This document shows positions 48,101 to 57,100 of a stretch of 64,000 nucleotides of DNA, piece by piece. The position numbers and the translations under genes were made by a program. Under the pieces are notes generated by a model, which saw nothing but the letters and a program-made list of their open reading frames with translations, searched no databases and had not been told where the DNA came from. Every line of letters starts with the position of its first letter. The stretch's first letter is position 1. The DNA is from Liolophura sinensis (lineage: Eukaryota > Mollusca > Polyplacophora > Chitonida > Chitonidae), in the NCBI RefSeq assembly GCF_032854445.1, contig NC_088304.1, positions 8,507,704-8,571,703 of the forward strand, in the 5' to 3' direction.

Positions 48101-51100
48101 GCAGAGTGTGGCACAGGTGCAAAGTGTTGTTATCTGGGGGCTCCAGAAGGCACACAAGCAGAATGTTGCTATCTGAGGACACCAGAAGGCACATAGGTAA
48201 CACAATATACGAGAGGTGCAGAGACAAATGATGGTATGAGAAGAATGCCTTTGAAATAGGAGACACAACAAAGAAACATGTTTTAAGAGCGCTGTATGGA
48301 GAATCAAAGTGTGACACAAGAACGTTATGCGAGGACAAACTGTGGTACCAGAACTTTACGCGAGAATAAAACTGTGACATGAGAACGTTGGCATCTGGAA
48401 TGTTTTGTGTGGCACAAGAGCGGTATGCAAGCTGACACTGGCAAGAGAGCCTTATTCAAGGACAAACTGTGGCACGAGAACCTTATGCAAGAACAAACTG
48501 TGGCACGAGACCGTTGTGCAAGGACAAACTTTGGCACGAGTACGTTATGCAAGGACAAACTGTGGCACGATACATTATGCAAGGACAAACTGGTACGAGA
48601 ACGTTATGCAAGGAGACAATGTGGCATGAGAACCTTATGCAAGGACAAACTGTGGCACAAGAACCTTATGTAAGAACAAACTGTAGCATGAGACCGTTGT
48701 GCAAGGACACACTGTGGCACGAGAACGTTATGCAAGGAAAATTGTGGCATGAGAACATTATACGAAGACAAACTTTGACGTTTTGGAATTTTTTTTATGA
48801 TGAGAAACTGTATCAGAGCGATATGTGAAGACGCCATGTGACATATGAAATGTAATATAACCTTATGAGTTACCAGTTGCAAATTCCACCTGTACATAGC
48901 TTTAAAAAGCCAAGTTACCTTCTGTAAGCAATAAACGGTCTGCTTTCTTTAACACACTTTCCAATCGATACTGAACAGATAAATGGGTATGCAATTAAGC
49001 CGCAAACTTTCAAGTGAAAGGCAGAGATTGGCTAGTTTACCTTTACGTCTAGTCATTCTTGGCGTGTAGCATCAAATCAATGAAACTGTCTATAACTGAA
49101 AGTATCAACTGCTCTCTGAAAGCCCAGTAGACGAATATCACAGCTGCAGATTATAATAGCGTCTCGATAATGATAACCCCTGATGCAGACGACAGCATAA
49201 AGAGATTGTATGATAGTAGAGAGGAAGTGGGCAGGGGAGGGGAGGGCTGAACATGTTGACAGTGAGAGAAATGATGGATATAACCTTGCAACATAACAGA
49301 TAGGAGCCATGAAATGGCCGATTCAGGATTCAAGGACAATGCTAAATGGCCTAAGCTGTTGCTTAGAGTAAAAAAGAGTAATTTTAAATGTAAACTATTG
49401 CTTTGGGTGCGGAAACTTTCATTTTTCTAGTGTTATAGTATCTTGAAAACACTCCTAAAAACACATTTCTAAAATCAATGGAAGTTTACTAAGGATTTAA
49501 CAAAAATGAGTCATGGACTTAGACATGGACTAGACTTTATGTCATTTACTATATTTCCAACCAAATAATCACAATAATGGGAAGTTTTCACTTAATTTAT
49601 TTATTTATTTGATTGGTGTTTTGCGACGTACTCAAGAATAGTTCACTTATACGGAGGCGGCAGGCATTATGGTGGGAGGAAACCGAGCGGAGCGCGGAAG
49701 AAACCCACGACTGTGCTAGAATTATATGTATGGGATACAACAGGTCTCTCACCAGACTTTACTCCCGCCATACGATTGTCATATCTAAAGATTACATCAA
49801 ATCTTTATAAATATGGTGAATAAAGGTAATATAAATACAGAGTTTCCCGCGGCCGGAGAGTAAGCCAGCATGAGCTCAAGAATATTTCACTTATACGACG
49901 GCGGCCAGCATTATGGTGGGAATAAGCCGGGCAGATCAGGGGGAAACCCACAACCATTCTCAGGTTTGCTTGAAGACCTTCCCACGTAAGGCCGAAGAGG
50001 AAGCCATCATGAGCTGGGCTTTAACTCACAGCGACCGCACTGGTGAGAGGCTCCAGAGCTACTGCACCGCGTTGGCAAGCTAACTACCTCGGCCACGGAG
50101 GTCCCCAGTTTTCACTTCAGAATGTCCTTCCACATTCCACTTGTCATGTTCTTCACTGAGAACGTTAATATTTTGGTCTATGGAATGGATGCACATGTGT
50201 CATCTGTTCACATCTGTTAGCTTTTACTCCTGACATCGCCGGGGGGAGTTTTCCAATTGTGTCAGACACCTAGCGAAAAGATCCACACGGCGCTTGCTTT
50301 ATACATCAAGGCTGAGGTTTATAAATGATACTCTGTCCCAAGGCATAATGTTTCGGTACAAAAGGTAAGCAATTTTAAACTCTCGTCCACAACAATACCA
50401 GACAACATATTCCCCATCAACTAGCTTTTAAGCCCCTGTATATATAAGTTCCAAAGGCTGCTAAAGCAATGGAATATATAGTTCTTGAACTGAAATACGC
50501 TGGTGACATCTGGAAGGGAAAACAATGATATCAGCATGCCGCTGATCTTTAAAGTGAGTTCCGCTTTTAAAAACTGACAATTATCGGCACAATGGAATGA
50601 CTTTTTATAGAAAGTTTCGATTTCCCAGCGTATTTAGATTTCATGTGTGGTATTGTGGTATGGATGTAGTTATGTGTTTTTTGTCAGTCATATGACGACG
50701 AACAGTCATTAGGTGTGTGTACATAGACTGTGTCGCTTTGTGGCGGGGCGAGTCCACGCCGCCAAAGTGCTGCCACCAAAGTGCTGCTGCCACTGAGGTA
50801 TCATGCCGAAGACACCAGGCATGACACTCCATCCAGTCACATTATACTGACATCGGGAAGACCAGTCCTGTTTCCTTGCTCTAACCTCTCGGTGGTGAGC
50901 GTCATGCGTGGCAGCAATAAATACCATTTTTAAAGATTTTGGCAAGACCATAGGCCAGTTTCATAAAGATGTCCTATATGTACGATAATCGCAAAATAAT
51001 AAAATATCGCACGACAAATGTACGATAAAAAAATGTGTCGTACGCCGCTTTGTGTAACTGTGCCCAGGCATCTGCAGGCGAAGTGACACAGCTCTGTATA

Positions 51101-54100
51101 CGAAGCTATTTTCGGGGGCCTCCATGGCTTAGTTGGTTAACGCGCTAGCGCAGCGTAATGACCCAGGAGCCTCTCACCAATGCGGTCGCTGTGAGTTAAA
51201 GCCCAGCTCATGATGGCTTCCTCTTCGACCTTACGTGGGAAGGTCTTCCCGCAAACCTGCGAATGGTTGTGGGTTTCCCCCGGGATCTGCCCGGCTTAAT
51301 CCCACCATAATGCTGGCCGCCGTCGTATAAGTGAAATATTCTTGAGTACGGCGTAAAAAACCAATCAAATAAATAAAATAAATAAATCGAAGCTATTTTC
51401 CCTCTTCGAGAGAGTCATTAATATCGGTATATGTGATTCACCAAATGATCACTAGTAAATGGTTCATATGTATTACTGGTGAAGCTGGGTCGACATAAAT
51501 CCATCGGAAAATGCCGATAGTATTCAATAATAACTTCAAATTGGCCATCGGCGAAACTCACTCAATAGATGGTCATACCTAAATACTGGCTTCAAAGATA
51601 CCATCGGCGTGATTGTCCTGAAAATGTCAATATGCCCCCCCCCCCCCAAAAAAAAAATAAAAAACAAAACACAACAATACATTAAATCGGAAGAGTATGA
51701 CGGAAATGTACCGGAAATTGCGGTAAGTCGAGAATAAAGACAGGCTTTGTTCCACGCAGCTTGATGCGTGATATTCCGCCAGAACTCAGCTGATGGATGC
51801 ATAATGCCATTCACGCGTTCGAACAGAAAAAAAAGCATTCATAGCCTGGGTTTTTACTCAACAGAACCCATGCTTCGCGCAAAAATAAAAATGGTTAATC
51901 AATGGACATTAGAAAAGTAACTTGGATAGCGGTTATTTAAAATAACTATACCCTGAAGAGCTGTGTGGGGAACTGACTGTCAAATAGCACGACATAATTA
52001 ACGAAAACCACGGCTGAATGAACCACTACTAACACCATCAGTTTAAACTAAATTCATTATGAATTAAACTATTGTATATTCCGACATTACTACATGTTGC
52101 TGATATGAACTACACACAGTCTAATGCATTTGACATTCTCAAAATAATGAGACTAGTAAATTATTAACATAGTGAGTTTGAAAGTGTCTGGGTGCGAAAG
52201 CGTCCTGGTCTCAGCCACTAACCTTTCTCCCTTTGAGCACTTAGTTGGACTAACAGCCAAATTCTCTCCCCAGGCACACCAAATCTGCCATTCCTATATC
52301 CTGGACATCATGTTTATCAATAAAGGACAAAAGGGTACAACTCTTTCCAGCGAATGGCAAAATGGCGGCCATGGACACTAGAGGCTGATCTGTCAGCAAC
52401 CTTGACCCGAGGGGTTAAAAAGTTGAGTACATGTACGTCTGAATAAACGAAAAGATTGACTTACCCCAGCCGCAAAACTCTATTATATGGCATGGCCCAT
52501 TGTGATGTAATATACTGTCACCTTAATAACTATTACATCTGATTAAATCAGAATTTATACTTGCAGGCATACAATGTATCATTTGCGATACTGCAATATT
52601 CTCATATATTAAGTTTCTGCAGATAAAATGAATAAATAAAAAGATAAATAGATAAATACATTAAACTAGATGGAGTTTACAAGGATATACACCTACCTCC
52701 ATTGTGTTGCTGTGGGTAATATTAAGAAACACAACAACGCATACTGGGTAGAGCAGACCCGTTCACAAAGGAGCATAACACTCAAACTCAAGAAAAATTG
52801 AAACTAATCTCTGAATCGTAGGACAAATTGAAATAAAAAAAAATAGCAAATATTATCAAAGTCTGATCACGTTATCAACACCATGATAAAAAGGGCTGCA
52901 ATTTGATAGGTTTGTGAAAAACATTTCTCACAATGTAAAGTATTAAAAACATAAAAATTTGATCCTGTCTAAAGTCTGAAAAATCCGGAATAATGGGAAA
53001 AATGAAGAAATTATGTTCAAAATTTAATCAAGTCATAGCCATGGAGCCGAAAACGTGTATCCACCAACATGACGCCGGATAAATTCATGGTGAAGAAAAC
53101 CACCGCCCTCCGGAAGGATACTCACCAAAATTTCTGACTTAGAAGGAACAGTGGAAAGATTTTTCCGAACGCATTGGTCAAAGATTGATTTCTTCTAGCG
53201 AACACAACATTCTACTCAAAATACGACGGACAAATAAAGGCGCAAAGTCGCAATATCTGAATGATCCCACAAAAAGTCGAGGTCGTATGGCACGCAGGCT
53301 TCCCCTAAAGCGAATGATCCATTTTAAAATATAGGATGACAGACATGAAACTGACGTGTTCACCAATCGACCGACAAATAGACAAAACAACAGACTGACT
53401 TAATTAAAGAGATACAGAATCGACGATTGACAGTGGGAATCGGATTTCCTGGGTTAAACCATACTCCTTGCGGCGCATGCATCGCTCTCTACCTTTCGCT
53501 TTACATCACTGCCATCCTTGGACAAGCTTTAGAGTCTATGAGAGGCAGGTAGGCTTGTTTAGCCTTAGCCCTATCCCCATACCCCAGATAAAGAGACTGC
53601 ATATGGGCAAAGTATTATTAGAGACAACGTTTGGGCTGGATTGTTAGTGTTCTCTGACATCACTATAGCCCCAGTGACCTCGGCGTTGGTCAAGATTTCT
53701 GTACAAAATTGGGTAGTGGTGGCAGTGACGTAAAGAGAAAGGTAGAGAGCGCCGCATGCGCTGTAAGGAATATGGCTTAAACCCTCCAGCTTTGGGAACG
53801 CTTGAAGAAATCTGTCATAGTCAAAATTCAGTTTAGTCTGGGCAACGTCTGGGCTTGCCTATCTCTCACATCAGCTAATCAGAATCGATTCGGCGTCCCT
53901 TTAAAGAACTGCCTATCAGAGCTTAAGTTCCAAGAGAATCAAATTTCACTTGACACTGATTACTCATTTGTAACGCTTTGGTTACAATACATGCGTGGAG
54001 AAACAATTAATCTGTTACTTTTAACAGTAAGTCTTTTGCCTGAGTGATGCTAGTATGTATTTTGTTATTATAACATAACATTGTGTCATATTCAACATAA

Positions 54101-57100
54101 TATCCTGTTAGTCTAATAGAATCTATATGTTGATTTAATAGAATATGAGAGCTATATTTAATAGAATAGCCTGTTGCAATAACAGAATACGTTCTAGCAT
54201 TACTCAGACAGCAGACTTTCTGTTAAAATTTACAGATTAACTTTTTGAGCGCAGTTTATGTGGAGAACTTGAAAAGAGTTCAAGCCTTATTGATATCCTA
54301 AATAGCAATCTGAAATTATGGTAATTTCGTTGACCCCTAATTCTAGACAGAGTAAGAACAACGGAAGCACGGAAATCATGAAAAATTATCTATAACATGT
54401 AAAACCTAAGCAGCGAAGACATTGCGATACATTGCATATGGTTACACGTTAACGGTGAAATACGGCCTCTTGTCAATTTAGCTCAGTCAGGGTTTTATCC
54501 CGACTGTCCATGTATATGCTTAAAACAGTAGCAACGTACACACCCCCAACCAGCGTAAGCAAACTTGGGGATGTATGTATGTTTGGAGTTTTACGTCGTG
54601 GTTGACAGTTACTCAATCATATGACGACGAGGGGTCATTAGATGTGTGTACATATACTGAGGCCAAAGTGCTGCCGCCACTGATGCATCATGCCAAAGAC
54701 ACCAGACATGACATCCCACCCAGTCACATTATACTGACACTGGATCTAAAATCCAGACGAAACAGACGAAGGGAACGTACTGACTGCACGTTTTACACCC
54801 ACATCTCAATGGAGGCCAGCAAGCAGATCGGGAAGAGCGAATAGATGAAGATAATGAAAATGTCTTTACAGCTCAGAGAAAAGAATCTGATATCATGTTC
54901 CTATAAATAACCCTGACAGACCTAACCTGTGTGCCTCGAGCAGAAACGTTTATGAGACGCATATGTAGGCTTCGATCCTTGCCTGTCAACCACGGCTAAC
55001 AAGGTGGCACACCTGTATATATATATATGTGTGTGTGTTGTCAATACAGCAGGTACCGTCGTATCATCTGGCCTCCTGGGTGTTCAACCAAACCATGCTC
55101 CTCTTGTTTTTTTCTGTTCATAATATCAAATGGCATGTCAGCTTCTCAATCAGCAAGGCCACGCGCTCTCAGTCAGTTTTATCAGGAATTATAAGATCAC
55201 CTACCTTTGCTCGGACTGGCAGCAGATCTGCGCCATGACAGGGGTAGAGCTATATAACTTATCCCTGGTGAGAACTTCGCATGGGCAATGTACATATCTG
55301 CGTACTTATACAGTCGACGAAACCATCCGCGTCGGACAGGCTTCGTCTGCTGTCGGTTTTCAGCCTCGCTTGTTGCCGTTACACAAATGCATTTGTATAC
55401 ATAAAATATGCATGCTCAGAGAACGATGCACTGCACTGCATGCTCTATTGAGGACAGAAAACTAATTTACTTTGGAGAGTACACACACAAAAAAGATTGA
55501 ATTTGAATCTCATTCAGGCTGTGGCGGATTTGGATTCTTTACAATTTATTTCTATTTGTAGATTTGTTTATAATCACGAGTTGTGACGGGAAAGTTAGAA
55601 AAAAAACACGCTGTTAGTCATGGGAACCATGCTCTGTAATGGAATTTACCGGTGATGGCCGACATGATACGATTGTCCCTGAAATTGCAAAAAAATACTG
55701 CATGACTAGAACACTAGAAGTCTCTCATTAATACGGTCGATGTCAGTCCGGCTGATGTTAGGTTCCTCTCCGGCCGTATGTGGAAGGTCTGTCAACAACC
55801 TACAGATAGTCGTGAATTCCTCCGCGCTCTGCCCTGTTTCCTCCCACCATAATACTGGCTGCCGTCGTATAGTTCTTGAATACGGCGTAAAACATCAATC
55901 AAAAAATTAAATAAATACTTCATCTCTATGCGTAAGGCGTGTGTCGATTGTCATATCTACGTTTGTTTTGACCAGTAATATTGCCCTAATTACACATCTT
56001 CCGTGTGATCACTCGAGTCCGCTGTTTCCTGTTTCAAATGTTCGGGTCGCACCCACTAAATTTTCCAAGAGCATTAACTTATAAAGACCCGACCCATTGA
56101 TGATAACCTATTTAAATAATGGCTGTTCCAATAACTTTTCTAGACCTGACGTTTACATTGCTAGTGACAAACGCACTTGTTTGAGGATTTAAAACTTATT
56201 TTACACACGAATATTATCGACATTTAGAGGGCCTAAAACTAGAGGGTGGTATGTATTTAATTGTTGTTTAATGCCATGTAACGGTCAGTTTCATGAGTGG
56301 AGGATAGCAGAGAGCACAGGGGAAGTTTGGTGGAGGGTGGGGGGGGGAGGGGTAAAAAACCTAGCTTTAGCAACTTACTGACAAACTTTCGCACCATATA
56401 ATAATTAAATGCTTTATAGCCTGCGAACTTTTCTCTTAGACAAAGGAATCTTCTTTGCTCCGCAATAGCGACAAAAAATATTCTAAAACTACGATCAGAT
56501 ATCTCATAAGAGACGTAAAGAACCTAATGTTGTGATTAGCGCACTGAATTTGTGCTTCAATGATCTTGGCTTTGTTCAAAATTTGAATACATGATTTGCC
56601 TGTAGACTTGTCTTAATATCTATTTATTTATTCGATTGGTGTTGTACATCGTACTCAAGAATATTTCACTTACGGAGGCAAGCATTATGGTAGGGGAACC
56701 GGGCAGAGCCCGAGGCAAACCCACCACCGTCCACAGGTTGAGTAGCAGTTATATAAAGCGAGTGCAGAGAGCGGCACATCCGCAGTAAGGAGTATGATGT
56801 AAAAATTTAAATCGCCAAAAGGTGGATCCCCGATAATTTTAACATTATGTTTATGATAGGTCCTTGGTTCCTTCAGTGTAATTAATAGTTGGTAAATTTA
56901 TGTTTATCAATTTCCTTCCACAAAAGAACAGAAATTAATTCGTTTCAGTTACACATAAGGGACGATCCGAGACAACGCGGAAACGGGCGGAGTGGTCGGA
57001 AATGGTAGCTCTTCAGCAGTTCGAGATCGGAGCAACCATGGCGGCGTTTTGTCAAAGTGACGAGTGTTCAGCGGACAGGCAGCCCTGCAATGCACCTACT

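Noticed and set aside
53030-53340. Plus-strand segment with several short, protein-like frames (for example MTPDKFMVKKTTALRKDTH)
   Set aside because: Frames are broken by stops and no family is recognised. It could be a decayed coding remnant of a mobile element, but the evidence is too weak to call.
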